A program made the translations under genes and the position numbers. A stretch of 64,000 bases of DNA from Rhodospirillales bacterium. GTDB taxonomy: Bacteria > Pseudomonadota > Alphaproteobacteria > Acetobacterales > Acetobacteraceae. The notes under the pieces are model-generated. The model was given only the letters and a program-made list of their open reading frames with translations, was not told the DNA's origin and did not search any database. The stretch covers positions 16,474 through 80,473 of the forward strand of contig JAFKLG010000071.1 of NCBI GenBank assembly GCA_017304945.1. Direction: 5' to 3'. This document shows positions 25,160-35,006 of this stretch, in pieces (the first letter of the stretch is position 1; every line of letters begins with the position of its first letter).

Positions 25160-26124
25160 CGGCGCACGAGGCTGCGGCCGATGCTGTGGCGGTCGATGGC
25201 GCCCCAGCGGTATTTGTACGCTTCGCCGCCGCGCAGGAAGTGCGCCGCGGTGAGACGCTCGTCGATCGCCTGCTCGAGCATATGGCCGATCAGCAGCGTG
25301 CCGGGGCTCTCGTAGCGGCGCGCCGGATCGAAGGCTCCGAGATAGAAATACAGACGCTCCCGGTCGCGCAACGCGAGCACGACACCGGCGGGCCGCCCGT
25401 CCAGCTCCACCGCGACGAGTCGCAGCAATCCGGCCTCCAACAGGGCTGGCGCCGCCAGGGCATGGAAGCGGCGCACGGCGGGGTCGGCGAGCACACCGGT
25501 TTCGCCCCGCCCCTCCCAGCGCGCGCCATGCAAGGTGGCGAGCGTGTCGAGCCAGTGCGGCAGCGTGGCGCGGTCCGCCGTCACATAGCGTGCCCCACCG
25601 GCGCGCTCCGCCCGATGCCGCGCCTGGCGGAGGTCGCGCAGCATCGACTTCGGCACCGTCAGCGCGAGCGTTTCCCGCAGCGTCAGTTCGGGGCACGGGG
25701 CGCCGGACCACGTGTCGTCGGCCCAGCCAGCCGGCGGTGGCGTCAACCGCAGGGCCGCACCGACGGGTAAATCCGGGAGATCGCAGCGCGTGACCCTGCT
25801 CGCCTGCAGCGCCGCGGCAAGCAGCGCGGCCGCCGCCTCGGGCGGTGCGTCCGGCGTGAGCAGCAGGTCGAGATAGTCGGTGATGCCGACCCCCATCGGC
25901 AGCAGCTTGTCCTGATACCGATAGAGTGGCAGCAACCCGCACGCGCCACTGGAGGTCGTTGCAATGGCAACGATGGGATGAGGCGAACCGAACACCTGCC
26001 ACCAGGCACGCATCCAGGCCGGTGACTGGAACGGTGTCGCGCCGGGTACGCGGGCCCAGATCCTGTCCCACTCCGGCCAGAAGGACGCGAGGTCGTCGTC
26101 CTGCGTGATGACGTGCACCTTCAT
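25156..26124 (-). CDS. FemAB/BioF2-like GNAT-fold acyltransferase
   Basis: A 322-residue protein with the double-GNAT architecture. The N-terminal half has FQSPAWMRAWWQVFGSPHPI followed by LLPLYRYQDKLLPMGVGITD, typical of CelD/BcsL-like FemAB members. The C-terminal half has RFHALAAPALLEAGLLRLVA, LDGRPAGVVLALRDRERLYF, YLGAFDPARRYESPGTLLIG and DFLRGGEAYKYRWG-like text (HFLRGGEAYKYRWGAID). Such enzymes transfer acyl or aminoacyl groups to amino-sugars or peptides. Next to a PIG-L deacetylase, it could acylate the freed amine. It overlaps both neighbours by 4 bp, so translation is coupled. Confidence 0.8.
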   Translation of the reverse strand: MKVHVITQDDDLASFWPEWDRIWARVPGATPFQSPAWMRAWWQVFGSPHPIVAIATTSSGACGLLPLYRYQDKLLPMGVGITDYLDLLLTPDAPPEAAAALLAAALQASRVTRCDLPDLPVGAALRLTPPPAGWADDTWSGAPCPELTLRETLALTVPKSMLRDLRQARHRAERAGGARYVTADRATLPHWLDTLATLHGARWEGRGETGVLADPAVRRFHALAAPALLEAGLLRLVAVELDGRPAGVVLALRDRERLYFYLGAFDPARRYESPGTLLIGHMLEQAIDERLTAAHFLRGGEAYKYRWGAIDRHSIGRSLVRR

Positions 26125-27149
26125 GCGATCAGTGCCGCATGGAGGGCGAGATAGGTGTCCGTCATGCGCCGAGCGGAGAAGCGTTCCAGCGCCTCCTGCC
26201 GGCAGAGCGCGCGGTCGATGCGGTCGGTCGCATGGATCGCCGCGGCCATCGCCGCTGCATCCGCCACGAGGAATCCGGTGCGGCCATGCGTCACGATCTC
26301 CGGCAAGGCGCCGCGCGGTGTGGCAATCACCGGCGTGCCGCAAGCCATCGCCTCCATCGCCACCAGCGAACTCGTCTCCGCCGCCAGGCTCGGCAGCAAC
26401 AGGCAACGGGCCGCTGCCAGCAGCCGACGCTTTCGTACGAAACCAACCGGACCGATCCACCGCCGCTTCGCATCGAGCAAGGGTCGGACCTGGGTGTCGA
26501 AATAGGTGCGGTGTTCGGCATAGGGGAACACCGCACCGCCGATCAGCAGTGGAACACCGGCTTCATGCGCCGCTTCGAGCGCGAGACGCTGGCCCTTCTC
26601 GGGACAGATGCGCCCGAGCGTCAGGGCGTAGCCGCGGCATGCATGGCGCGCGGCACCGAGCGCCTCCAGCGGCACGCCGTTGGGAACGGGACCCAGCAGC
26701 GGGACACCTGGCGGACAGGCGCGCTGCTGCGCCTCCGACACGCAGTTGAACCACAGCCGGGGCCGGGTCGCGTGCAACGCGTCGGGCGGATACCAGTCGG
26801 GGGGCAGGTGCAGCGTGACCAGTGCCGGCGGGCCTGCTTCGGGCAGGTAGGCCGGGAAGTCGATGCCGTGCAGATGCACGAGATCGACCTGCGGCAGCAC
26901 GCGCGCGATCGCGGCTCGGACCGCCGCATAGGTGCGCTCGCGGGCGGCGGCATCGATGTCGTGCGCCGGGGGCGGCGGGATCGGCACCAGCTCGCCCGCC
27001 ACCGCGGAGCCTTCGCAAGCGATCACCAGGGAGCGATGGCCGGCGGCGACCAGCGCCTGGTCGACCATCGAGAGCACCTGCTCCGCACCACCGACGGCAT
27101 CGGGCCCCACCGGTGCGAACGGATAGGCGACGCTCAGGACCGCGCGCAT
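26121..27149 (-). CDS. Glycosyltransferase family 4
   Basis: A 342-residue GT-B fold enzyme. The N-terminal domain opens with AVLSVAYPFAPVGPDAVGGA and EQVLSMVDQALVAAGHRSLV, placing an acceptor-binding glycine-rich loop there; VDLVHLHGIDFPAYLP follows. The nucleotide-sugar domain shows ALTLGRICPEKGQRLALEAA, then the GT4 E-x7-E type region SLAAETSSLVAMEAMACGTP and VIATPRGALPEIVTHGRTGF. It probably transfers a sugar from a nucleotide donor at the cytoplasmic face. ATG 27149 was preferred over one nine codons upstream. It overlaps the PIG-L gene by 16 bp and the acyltransferase by 4 bp; a transferase-deacetylase-acyltransferase order recalls mycothiol-type logic. Confidence 0.88.
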   Translation of the reverse strand: MRAVLSVAYPFAPVGPDAVGGAEQVLSMVDQALVAAGHRSLVIACEGSAVAGELVPIPPPPAHDIDAAARERTYAAVRAAIARVLPQVDLVHLHGIDFPAYLPEAGPPALVTLHLPPDWYPPDALHATRPRLWFNCVSEAQQRACPPGVPLLGPVPNGVPLEALGAARHACRGYALTLGRICPEKGQRLALEAAHEAGVPLLIGGAVFPYAEHRTYFDTQVRPLLDAKRRWIGPVGFVRKRRLLAAARCLLLPSLAAETSSLVAMEAMACGTPVIATPRGALPEIVTHGRTGFLVADAAAMAAAIHATDRIDRALCRQEALERFSARRMTDTYLALHAALIA

Positions 27150-27919
27150 GCCAGCGCCTCGGTGGCGTGGGCGCACCAGCGCTCGCTCGTCATCCCCCAG
27201 GGGAAGCCGTCGTAATAGGCGCGCGGCGCCGGCGGCCGTGAGAAGTCGTACTCCGGCGCAGGGCGGAACCGCTCGGCTCGCGCGCCGCGGAACGCCTCCA
27301 GCGTGCGGTGTTGGGTGGCGAAGCAGTCGAGCATGGCCTCGCGCCGCATGCGCTCCTCCGAAGTGAGCGGCACGACCAGGCCTTCATCGTCGAGGAACCG
27401 GCCGACACGCAGGCCGCCCTCCGGCGTCGCATGGTAGCTGGCCATCTCGATGCGCGGCCGGCCGGCCGCCTGCACCGCGAACGCGACGGCATCGTGGTCG
27501 GGATGGCCCCCTTCATAGGGATGCGTCAGCACGACGGCGACGTCGCGGAGCGCACCGCGCAGCGTGGCGACGAGGGTCGCGAGATGCAGCGTCGCCGCCT
27601 GATCGGGCACCGGGAGATCCGGCAAAAAGGGCGGCGGGTCCGTGTGCACGTCGCCGACCTGCATGGCCGCTGCCAGCTCCCGCCGTCGCGCCGCCGCGTA
27701 CTCCGCCGCGTTCTCGAACCCGGCGGCGCGCGCGTCGTCCAGGCTGCGTGGCGCACCATCGGTGACGTGCACCAGCATCAGGTGGCGGAACAGATGCAGC
27801 GACGCGCCGGCGCCGATCGTCTCGTCGTCGGGATGGGCCACCACCACGGCGACCGGCACGTCGATCGGGCGCCGGTCGTGCAACCCGTTCAGGACGTGCT
27901 CAATCGGAGGCGGCGACAT
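27134..27919 (-). CDS. PIG-L family N-deacetylase
   Basis: A 261-residue LmbE/PIG-L zinc hydrolase. The metal motif AHPDDE is at residues 28-33 (VPVAVVVAHPDDETIGAGA), with LVHVTDGAPRS following and the distal zinc histidine in VVLTHPYEGGHPDHDAVA. Family members remove acetyl groups from N-acetylglucosaminyl-inositol, bacillithiol precursors, chitobiose or antibiotic scaffolds. With inositol-3-phosphate synthase and a GT4 in the same cluster, an N-acetylglucosaminyl-inositol-like substrate is plausible but inferred. ATG 27919 overlaps the upstream hydrolase gene by 20 bp. Confidence 0.9.
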   Translation of the reverse strand: MSPPPIEHVLNGLHDRRPIDVPVAVVVAHPDDETIGAGASLHLFRHLMLVHVTDGAPRSLDDARAAGFENAAEYAAARRRELAAAMQVGDVHTDPPPFLPDLPVPDQAATLHLATLVATLRGALRDVAVVLTHPYEGGHPDHDAVAFAVQAAGRPRIEMASYHATPEGGLRVGRFLDDEGLVVPLTSEERMRREAMLDCFATQHRTLEAFRGARAERFRPAPEYDFSRPPAPRAYYDGFPWGMTSERWCAHATEALACARS

Positions 27920-28868
27920 CCGCGCGCTCGAACGTGTCGGAGCGCTCCGCACCGACGGGATGACGCGGCGCGTCCACCGTTCCGCCGGCATAGCGACGGA
28001 TCATACGCGCGCAGAAATCCGCGAACTCGGCGGGCTCCTTCGGCGGCGCGGTGTAGTGCGGCCAGACGCCCTTGTCTTCCGGCGTGAAGCAGAAGGTCAC
28101 CGTGACCGCGAAATCCTCCAGCGCACGCATCTGCCGGTCGAACCAGGCCTCGGCATTGGGGCGGTAGAAATCCGCCCAGCTCAGGCCGGTGCGCAGATAG
28201 GTGACGCCGAGATCCTTCATCGCGCGCACGGCGTCGTCGAGCCGATGATCCTCGAAATGGAACCATTGGCAGATGCCGAGTTCGGGCGTGAACTCGTGGA
28301 AGATCCTGGCGGCGCGCTTCGGGTGACCGTGCTCGTCCAGCAGGCCCATGTGGAAATGCCGGTAATAGGACGAGCCCTCAGCCTCCTTGTGGCGCGTGGT
28401 GGCGGGCCAGGCGGCGGGCAGGTCGTAGAGGCTGTACCAATGGATCCGCGGCGCGCGGCCGCGCAGCAGTTCGGCGCTGCGGCGCAGGCCCCATTCCTGC
28501 ACCTCCTCCGCGCCAAAGGTCGAGACGCCGACTTCCGACACCCAGACCGGCAACCGGGTGGCCCCGCCGATCAGCTTCAGCTTCTCGGGCCACTCGTCGA
28601 TCAGCCAGTGATTCCAGTCGAGCGGAAACCCGTGCACGGCGACCGCATCCACCGCATCTAGTGCGCCTTGCGAGGCCAGGAGCTTGAGGAACTCCGGATC
28701 GATCGGCGACATGCCGCCCAGCACGCGCGGCAGGCGGGGCGCCTCGGCCGCGATCGCCTCCCCCGCCAGCTTCGCCATCTGCGCGAAGATCGCCCAGTTC
28801 GGGTCGGCCTCGAGATCCCAATGCGACTTGTTGTTGGGCTCGTTCCAGATCATCGCCGCTTCGATCAT
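27900..28868 (-). CDS. Clan GH-A glycoside hydrolase-like protein with circularly permuted TIM barrel
   Basis: A 322-residue cytosolic protein. It begins almost directly with the GH-A strand-4 motif IWNEPNN (Glu10 as acid/base), then VDAVAVHGFPLDWNHW and LPVWVSEVGVSTFG (Glu112 as nucleophile), then IHWYSLYDLP. After residue 195 comes LGICQWFHFEDHRLDDAVRA, then LGVTYLRTGLSWADFY and ALEDFAVTVTFCFTPEDKG, which in GH39/GH5-like beta-xylosidases is the N-terminal part (strands 1-3) preceding W-N-E-P. The order therefore looks circularly permuted. ATG 28868 overlaps the upstream methyltransferase stop by 4 bp, and no coding sequence for a normal N-terminus lies upstream. It may trim or transfer a glycan made by the cluster. 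Confidence 0.75.
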   Translation of the reverse strand: MIEAAMIWNEPNNKSHWDLEADPNWAIFAQMAKLAGEAIAAEAPRLPRVLGGMSPIDPEFLKLLASQGALDAVDAVAVHGFPLDWNHWLIDEWPEKLKLIGGATRLPVWVSEVGVSTFGAEEVQEWGLRRSAELLRGRAPRIHWYSLYDLPAAWPATTRHKEAEGSSYYRHFHMGLLDEHGHPKRAARIFHEFTPELGICQWFHFEDHRLDDAVRAMKDLGVTYLRTGLSWADFYRPNAEAWFDRQMRALEDFAVTVTFCFTPEDKGVWPHYTAPPKEPAEFADFCARMIRRYAGGTVDAPRHPVGAERSDTFERADVAASD

Positions 28869-29647
28869 GCGTGCATCCCCTGTGCCGGATAGACCGCACC
28901 GTACTCCTTGTCCGACCGCGCGACGCGGCGGCACAGATAGGTTTCCTCTTCGGGGCGGTTCAGGATCTCGAAGCCGGCACTGCGCAGCATCGCCTCCGTG
29001 CAGGCGCGGTTGGGCGCCCACCAGTTCGTGGGATCATGGGCGTAGCGGTGCTCGATGAAGTGCATCCTGGGATATCCGGGATCGTCGAAATGCGCCGTTT
29101 CCGAGAAGTCGTAATCCGCGGCAACCGGGGCGATCTCCGTCGTGCCGCGCTGCAACGATTGAAACACCACCAGGTCGCGTGCCACGTGTTCGTGCACTAG
29201 GTCGAGCGCGAGCAGCGGGTGGCGCAGATGGTAGAAGACGCCGATGAAGAAGACGATGTCGAAGCGCTCCCCGAGGCGCGCGACGTCGTAGACGGACAGC
29301 CGGCGGAACTCGATATCGAGCCCCTCGACATCGGCGGCGAAGCGCGCCTGCGCGAGGTAGTCTTCGTCGAAGTCGATCCCCAGCACGCGATCGGCGCCGC
29401 GGCGCTTCATCTCGAGGGAGAAGAAGCCGCCATTGCAGCCGATATCGAGCACGGTCTTGCCGCGCAGATCATGCGGCAGCGCATCGGCGTAGCAACGCCA
29501 CTTCGCCGCGGGGTAGTCGCCCAGGAAGTGGTCGGGTGCGGTCCACACGCCCTTGAGCTGCATGTTGTGGAACCACGGTCCCAGTTCGGCGGCGCGGCGC
29601 CGGATCTGATCCGGCGTCCACTCGCTAGGATGCGAGTCGGGAGTCAT
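28865..29647 (-). CDS. SAM-dependent methyltransferase, TIGR04290-like
   Basis: A 260-residue methyltransferase. The N-terminus ELGPWFHNMQLKGVWTAPDH and FLGDYPAAKWRCYADALPHD match the TIGR04290 (Rta_06860) family as I remember it. Motif I is VLDIGCNGGFFSLEMKRRGA with GIDFDEDYLAQARFAA, and FDIVFFIGVFYHLRHPLLAL is motif III, resembling CmoB/DUF1698 enzymes. The substrate is unknown. ATG 29647 was chosen; another in-frame ATG at 29659 exists. The 5' end overlaps the nucleotidyltransferase gene by 23 bp and the 3' end overlaps the hydrolase gene by 4 bp. Confidence 0.84.
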   Translation of the reverse strand: MTPDSHPSEWTPDQIRRRAAELGPWFHNMQLKGVWTAPDHFLGDYPAAKWRCYADALPHDLRGKTVLDIGCNGGFFSLEMKRRGADRVLGIDFDEDYLAQARFAADVEGLDIEFRRLSVYDVARLGERFDIVFFIGVFYHLRHPLLALDLVHEHVARDLVVFQSLQRGTTEIAPVAADYDFSETAHFDDPGYPRMHFIEHRYAHDPTNWWAPNRACTEAMLRSAGFEILNRPEEETYLCRRVARSDKEYGAVYPAQGMHA

Positions 29648-30431
29648 GGGTCCGTCCATTCGCAGGCCTCCTGGCAGCCGGTCGATGTAGCGTGTCCTCG
29701 GTGGACGGCTCGTTGCCGAGCAGCCCGATCGCTTCGCGGTAGCCGCCGAGGGTGCCGACATCCACGTAGCGTTCGCCGGCTTGGATACCGCTGGCGAGAC
29801 CACCTTCCGCGATCCAGGCATTGACCAGCGTGCCGACATATTCGTCCTGCCGCCCACGTCGCAGCCATAGCGCATGCAGCGCATGGAGGACATGACCCGG
29901 CATCTTGAACGCGCCCCACACCCAGTCGGAGCGCGGATCGTGCGCCTTCACCTCGATTTCGCGCACCGTTCCATCGGCCTCGGTCAGCACCGCATCGAAC
30001 AGGTCGGGCCGCTCGACCCGGAACAGCAGGAACGACAGGCGATCGTCGGGCAGATGGGACAGCGCGTGTTCGGGGAACCATACGGTGTCGGGCAAGCCGA
30101 TCAGCACCGGCTCATCGGGCGGGATCAGCGGCAGGGCGCGGAAGATCGCGTCGCACAGGCCGCAGGCCCGGTCCTGGATGACGTAGGCGACATCCATGTC
30201 GGCGACCCTGCCGCCGTAGTATTGCAGGATGTCGGACTTCCAGGGCGAGATCACGAAGCAGATCTTGGTCGCCCCGCCTTTTGCCATGCGCTCGACCAGG
30301 TACTCGCTGACCGCCTTGGGCCGTTCGATGCCGCTCGCATCGACGCGGGAGCCGACGGGCAGCAGCTCCTTCGAGAAGGCGAGCGGCTGGATGCGCATGC
30401 CGTTTCCGGCCGCGGGAATGATGCCCCACAT
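29625..30431 (-). CDS. Sugar-phosphate nucleotidyltransferase (RmlA/GalU-like)
   Basis: A 268-residue nucleotidyltransferase. The N-terminal NTP-binding signature MWGIIPAAGNGMRIQPLAFS then KELLPVG with RPKAVSEYLVERM matches the glucose-1-phosphate thymidylyl/uridylyl/cytidylyltransferase fold; the usual G-x-G-T-R is here G-N-G-M-R. VLIGLPDTVWFPEHAL carries the metal-binding Asp of the sugar site. It probably makes the NDP-sugar donor used by the cluster's glycosyltransferases. The 3' tail (RPAARRPANGRTHDSRLAS) looks non-conserved and overlaps the next gene. Its start overlaps the stop of the CgeB-like gene (TGATG). Confidence 0.85.
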   Translation of the reverse strand: MWGIIPAAGNGMRIQPLAFSKELLPVGSRVDASGIERPKAVSEYLVERMAKGGATKICFVISPWKSDILQYYGGRVADMDVAYVIQDRACGLCDAIFRALPLIPPDEPVLIGLPDTVWFPEHALSHLPDDRLSFLLFRVERPDLFDAVLTEADGTVREIEVKAHDPRSDWVWGAFKMPGHVLHALHALWLRRGRQDEYVGTLVNAWIAEGGLASGIQAGERYVDVGTLGGYREAIGLLGNEPSTEDTLHRPAARRPANGRTHDSRLAS

Positions 30432-31507
30432 CAGGTGACCTCCGAGGTGACGGCGGACTCGAAGGCCGCGATCATCTGCCGCGCGCGGCGCTGCGCCGTG
30501 TGCTCGTCGAGCGTGCGTTCCCGCGCCCGACGCGCGATCGCGTCGAGCTCCGTCTCCGGCAATGCCATCGCGTCCAGCGTGTCCTGGGTGCGATCCGCGA
30601 CCAGGATCTCGCGGCCGGGGGTGAAGAACGCATCCAGTCCCGGCCAGCGGTCGGTCAGGATCGGCGCGCCGGACGCCGCGGCCTCGAACAGCCGGCCCGA
30701 CGGGCACCAGCCGGCCTCGGCCATCGCCTTGCGGGTGACGTTCAGCGTCAAGCGGGAGGACGCATAGAAATCGGCGTGCTCACCCGGCGGCAGGTGGCGC
30801 ACGAAATACACGTTGTCGGTCCACGGAAAATCCTTCGGATACATCGCGCCGGCAATGACGAAGCGGTCGTCCGGGCGTTCTCGCGCCGGTGCCATGAGCA
30901 GCCGCTCGAGCGTCGGCTGCCGGTCGGCGGCATAGGTGCCGATATAGGAGAGCGCGGCGCGGTAGTGCGGCTGCGGCGTGCCGGGATGATACAGGTCGGG
31001 ATCGACCGAACCGTAGAGCGGCACGACGTGGCGGGCGCGGAGCTGCGTGCGCACTGCATCCAGCGTGTCGCCGCCGGTATAGCTGAGCACGAGGTCGAAC
31101 GCATCGAAGCCGTCCGGCGGCACGTAGTCCACGTCCTCTCCCACGGCGAGCCGCGCGAGCGTGACCGGCGTGTCCAGGTCGTAGAAGCAGCGCAGGCCGG
31201 CGCGGCTGTGCAGCGCGACCGTGGTGGCGGCGCGGGCGTCGGGGCAGTAGGACGTGACCATCACGACGTCGGCCTCGTCGGCCGCGTGCTGCGCTTTCGC
31301 CGCGTCCCAGTCGCGATACAGCACCAGCGCGCCGCCGCCCGGCAGCGCGGTGAGATCGCGATGCTCCGCGTAATACGGCACGTCGCGTTCGAAGAACGTC
31401 ACGTGGTGACCATCCGCATGCAAGGCCCGAATCAGGCCGCGCCACAGCGCCGCGTGGCCGTTGCCCCACGACGAACTGACGGCCAGCCCGAAGATGACGA
31501 TCCTCAT
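30431..31507 (-). CDS. CgeB-like glycosyltransferase
   Basis: A 358-residue GT-B-like protein. The N-terminus MRIVIFGLAVSSSWGNGHAA and LWRGLIRALHADGHHVTFFE, plus FYDLDTPVTLARLAVGEDVDY, FDLVLSYTGGDTLDAVRTQL and PLYGSVDPDLYHPG, follow the CgeB/DUF3880-type spore-maturation glycosyltransferase layout. The C-terminal glycosyltransferase-1-like region has YASSRLTLNVTRKAMAEAGW and CPSGRLFEAAASGAPILTDR. It probably transfers a sugar onto the cluster's product. It is the first gene of an eight-gene run whose neighbours all overlap, from 31507 to 24302; a 70-bp gap separates it from the HAD gene. Confidence 0.8.
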   Translation of the reverse strand: MRIVIFGLAVSSSWGNGHAALWRGLIRALHADGHHVTFFERDVPYYAEHRDLTALPGGGALVLYRDWDAAKAQHAADEADVVMVTSYCPDARAATTVALHSRAGLRCFYDLDTPVTLARLAVGEDVDYVPPDGFDAFDLVLSYTGGDTLDAVRTQLRARHVVPLYGSVDPDLYHPGTPQPHYRAALSYIGTYAADRQPTLERLLMAPARERPDDRFVIAGAMYPKDFPWTDNVYFVRHLPPGEHADFYASSRLTLNVTRKAMAEAGWCPSGRLFEAAASGAPILTDRWPGLDAFFTPGREILVADRTQDTLDAMALPETELDAIARRARERTLDEHTAQRRARQMIAAFESAVTSEVT

Positions 31508-31577
31508 ACGCAACGCGCCATCCGCTGGCCCCCGGCTCAACCGGGGTGAAAACGTATGACCGTTGGGCTTGGTTCCG

Positions 31578-32233
31578 TCAGGCGGCCGGGATTGCGGGGG
31601 CGCACAGCACCTCGCGCCCTGCATGCAGGTCGGGAACGACGGCGAGGCAGCGCCGGCGGGCCTCGGCCGGGGGATCGGCCGCGACCATCAGCACCTGAAG
31701 GCCGGCGGCGCAGGCGGCGGCGACCCCGGTCGGAGAGTCCTCGACCGCCAGGCACCGCTGCGGCCGCGCGCCCAGCAAGGCGGCGGCCCGCAGGAACGAG
31801 TCGGGCGCCGGCTTCCCCCGCGGCACGTCGTCGCGGGTGACGACATGGGCGAAGTGCCCCGCCAGGCGCGTTGCCGCGAGATGGCGCAGCGCGGTCCGGC
31901 GGCTCGCGGAGGTGGCGATCGCCTTCGGCTGCGGCAGCGCGTGCAGGAGCTCGACCGCACCGGGGCAGAGCGACGGGCCGGCCGGCATGATCGCGGCCCG
32001 ATGCGCGTAGTACGCCGCGAGGAACTCGGCGACCGGGAAGTCGGCCCCGAACGCCTGGCGCAGCAATGCGGCGCGGTCGGGCGTCGCCACCCCCAGCAGC
32101 GTCGCGTAGAAGCCGGGCGGCACCGGCAACGCGAACGCCGCGGCGGTGGCGAAGAACGCGCGCCGATAGCTCGTCTCGGTGTCGATCAGCGTGCCGTCGA
32201 GGTCGAACACCACGGCGTCGAACCACCCGCCCG

Positions 32234-32237
<4 letters not shown>
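31578..32237 (-). CDS. HAD-superfamily IA phosphatase (beta-phosphoglucomutase/GS1-like)
   Basis: A 219-residue HAD hydrolase. Motif I FDAVVFDLDGTLIDTETSYR gives the nucleophile Asp and general acid Asp; motif II is AIATSASRRT; motif III/IV is DDVPRGKPAPDSFLRAAALL and CLAVEDSPTGVAAACAAG. The cap is of the C1 type, typical of sugar-phosphate phosphatases and phosphoglucomutases. In this cluster it could dephosphorylate a sugar or inositol phosphate. The ATG overlaps the nhaA stop by 4 bp. Confidence 0.88.
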
Positions 32238-33457
<1,220 letters not shown>

Positions 33458-33532
33458 ACTGTCCTCGATCGCCTGTGGCAACGCAGGGTCGCGCCGCCGC
33501 GTTTCCCTCATCCTGTCGGCAATCCAGAGCAC

Positions 33533-34435
33533 ATGCGAGACATTCAGGCAGAGTGGATGGCGGCCATGCGGGCGGGCGACTGGGATCGCGCCTGGGCCGT
33601 GAACGATGCGGTTCTCGCCGCGCGCGATCCGGACAGCCGCGACGACCCGCGGCTGCCCTATCATCTGCGCTGGGTGTGGGATGGGCGGCCGTTCGAGCAG
33701 CGCGACGTGCTGGTGCGCTGCTATCACGGCCTGGGCGACACGCTGCAGTTCGCCCGCTACCTGGCGCCGCTGCGCGCCCGCGCCGCTTCGGTCACGCTGG
33801 AGGCACAGCCCGCGCTGGTCCCGCTGCTGCAGGGCCTCGCCGGCATCGACCGCCTGGTGCCGTTCGCGGTCGCCGCGCCGCTGCCGCCCGCGGCGTGCGA
33901 TTTCGAGATCATGGAGCTCGCCCACGCGCTTCGCCTGCCGCCGCGCGCAGTGCCGCCCGCCGCGCTGCGGGTCGAAGCGGCCACCGAACCGGGCGATGCG
34001 ATCGGGCTCTGCTGGACCGGCGGCGACTGGGATGCGGAACGGTCCGTCCCGGCGCCGCTGCTGGAGCCGCTGTGTCACGGCCGCCGCATCGTCAGCCTGC
34101 AGCCCGGCGCGACGCCGCTGCCCGTCATCAATCCAAACGGCTGCCCTGGCGCCCTGCACGAGACGGCCGCGCTGGTGGCCGGACTCGGGCTGGTCATCAC
34201 CATCGACACCATGATCGCCCACCTCGCCGCTACGCTCGGTCGTCCCACCTGGTTGCTGCTGAAACGGGATGCGGATTGGCGCTGGATGGAGGGGCGAGAG
34301 GACTCGCCCTGGTACCCGTCCATGCGGCTGTTCCGGCAACCACGGCCCGGCGACTGGCCCAGCGTCATCGCGTCGGTTGCGGCGGCGTTGCGGGAGCGGG
34401 AGGCGTCGCACGGGCCGGTCAGGGCGGCTGGTTGA
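33533..34435 (+). CDS. Heptosyltransferase-like (GT9-type) domain protein
   Basis: A 300-residue protein with a short helical N-terminus (AEWMAAMRAGDWDRAWAVND) and a GT9-like domain as found at the end of many TPR proteins: VLVRCYHGLGDTLQFARYLA, VTLEAQPALVPLLQGLAGID, IGLCWTGGDWDAERSVPAPL and GLGLVITIDTMIAHLAATLG, then RPTWLLLKRDADWRWMEGRE. The G-L-G-D-x-x-x-F loop and D-T-x-x-A-H motif match ADP-heptose:LPS heptosyltransferases. It is the only plus-strand gene in the cluster; its last 17 bp overlap the convergent histidine phosphatase gene. Confidence 0.75.
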   Translation: MRDIQAEWMAAMRAGDWDRAWAVNDAVLAARDPDSRDDPRLPYHLRWVWDGRPFEQRDVLVRCYHGLGDTLQFARYLAPLRARAASVTLEAQPALVPLLQGLAGIDRLVPFAVAAPLPPAACDFEIMELAHALRLPPRAVPPAALRVEAATEPGDAIGLCWTGGDWDAERSVPAPLLEPLCHGRRIVSLQPGATPLPVINPNGCPGALHETAALVAGLGLVITIDTMIAHLAATLGRPTWLLLKRDADWRWMEGREDSPWYPSMRLFRQPRPGDWPSVIASVAAALREREASHGPVRAAG

Positions 34436-35006
34436 TCATGCGCACACGCACGTCGCGGTCCGCGAGCACGATCTCGCTGGTCGAGGCCGGCGCGATCTCC
34501 AGCCGCTGCATCAGGTCGAGCGGCATCCCCAGCACGTGGCACAGCGCGGCCTTGATCACGTCGGCATGGCTGACCACCACGATCGCGGCGTCCGGGTGCC
34601 GCTGATGCCACCGCCACAGCCCGGCACTCACCCGCGCCTGCACCGCCAGCATGGCTTCGCCCGGCGCCGGCGCGACGCTGCGGAACGTGTTCCAGGCCAG
34701 CCAGGCCGAATCATCCTGCAGCGCGGCAAACCTCGCGCCCTCCCACGCGCCGAAATCGATTTCGTTGAAGGCCGCGTCGCGCTCCAGCGCCAGGCCCGAC
34801 CGCGCGGCGATCGGCGCCGCCGTCTCCTCCGCACGGCGAACGGGGGAAGTCACCACCGCCGCCAGCGCGCACGCGGCGAAGCGCGTCGCGAGCGCCTCGG
34901 CCTGCGCGCGTCCCCGCTCCGACAGCGCGTGTGGCGCGCGTCCGCCCAATGCATGATCGATGAAGCCGTAGTCGCCGTGGCGCACCAGATGGATCGTGGT
35001 CGGCAT
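34419..35006 (-). CDS. Histidine phosphatase (phosphoglycerate-mutase-like)
   Basis: A 195-residue branch-1 histidine phosphatase. The catalytic LVRHGDYGF (phosphohistidine at His10, from VRHG) opens the protein; ALSERGRAQAEALATRFAAC, VVTSPVRRAEETAAPIA, NEIDFGAWEGARF and IVVVSHADVIKAALCHVLG supply the rest of the phosphate pocket. Its start overlaps the stop of inositol-3-phosphate synthase (TGATG), so it is translated directly after it. A role in dephosphorylating inositol-3-phosphate or a related intermediate is an attractive inference, since no inositol monophosphatase is present here. Confidence 0.88.
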   Translation of the reverse strand: MPTTIHLVRHGDYGFIDHALGGRAPHALSERGRAQAEALATRFAACALAAVVTSPVRRAEETAAPIAARSGLALERDAAFNEIDFGAWEGARFAALQDDSAWLAWNTFRSVAPAPGEAMLAVQARVSAGLWRWHQRHPDAAIVVVSHADVIKAALCHVLGMPLDLMQRLEIAPASTSEIVLADRDVRVRMINQPP

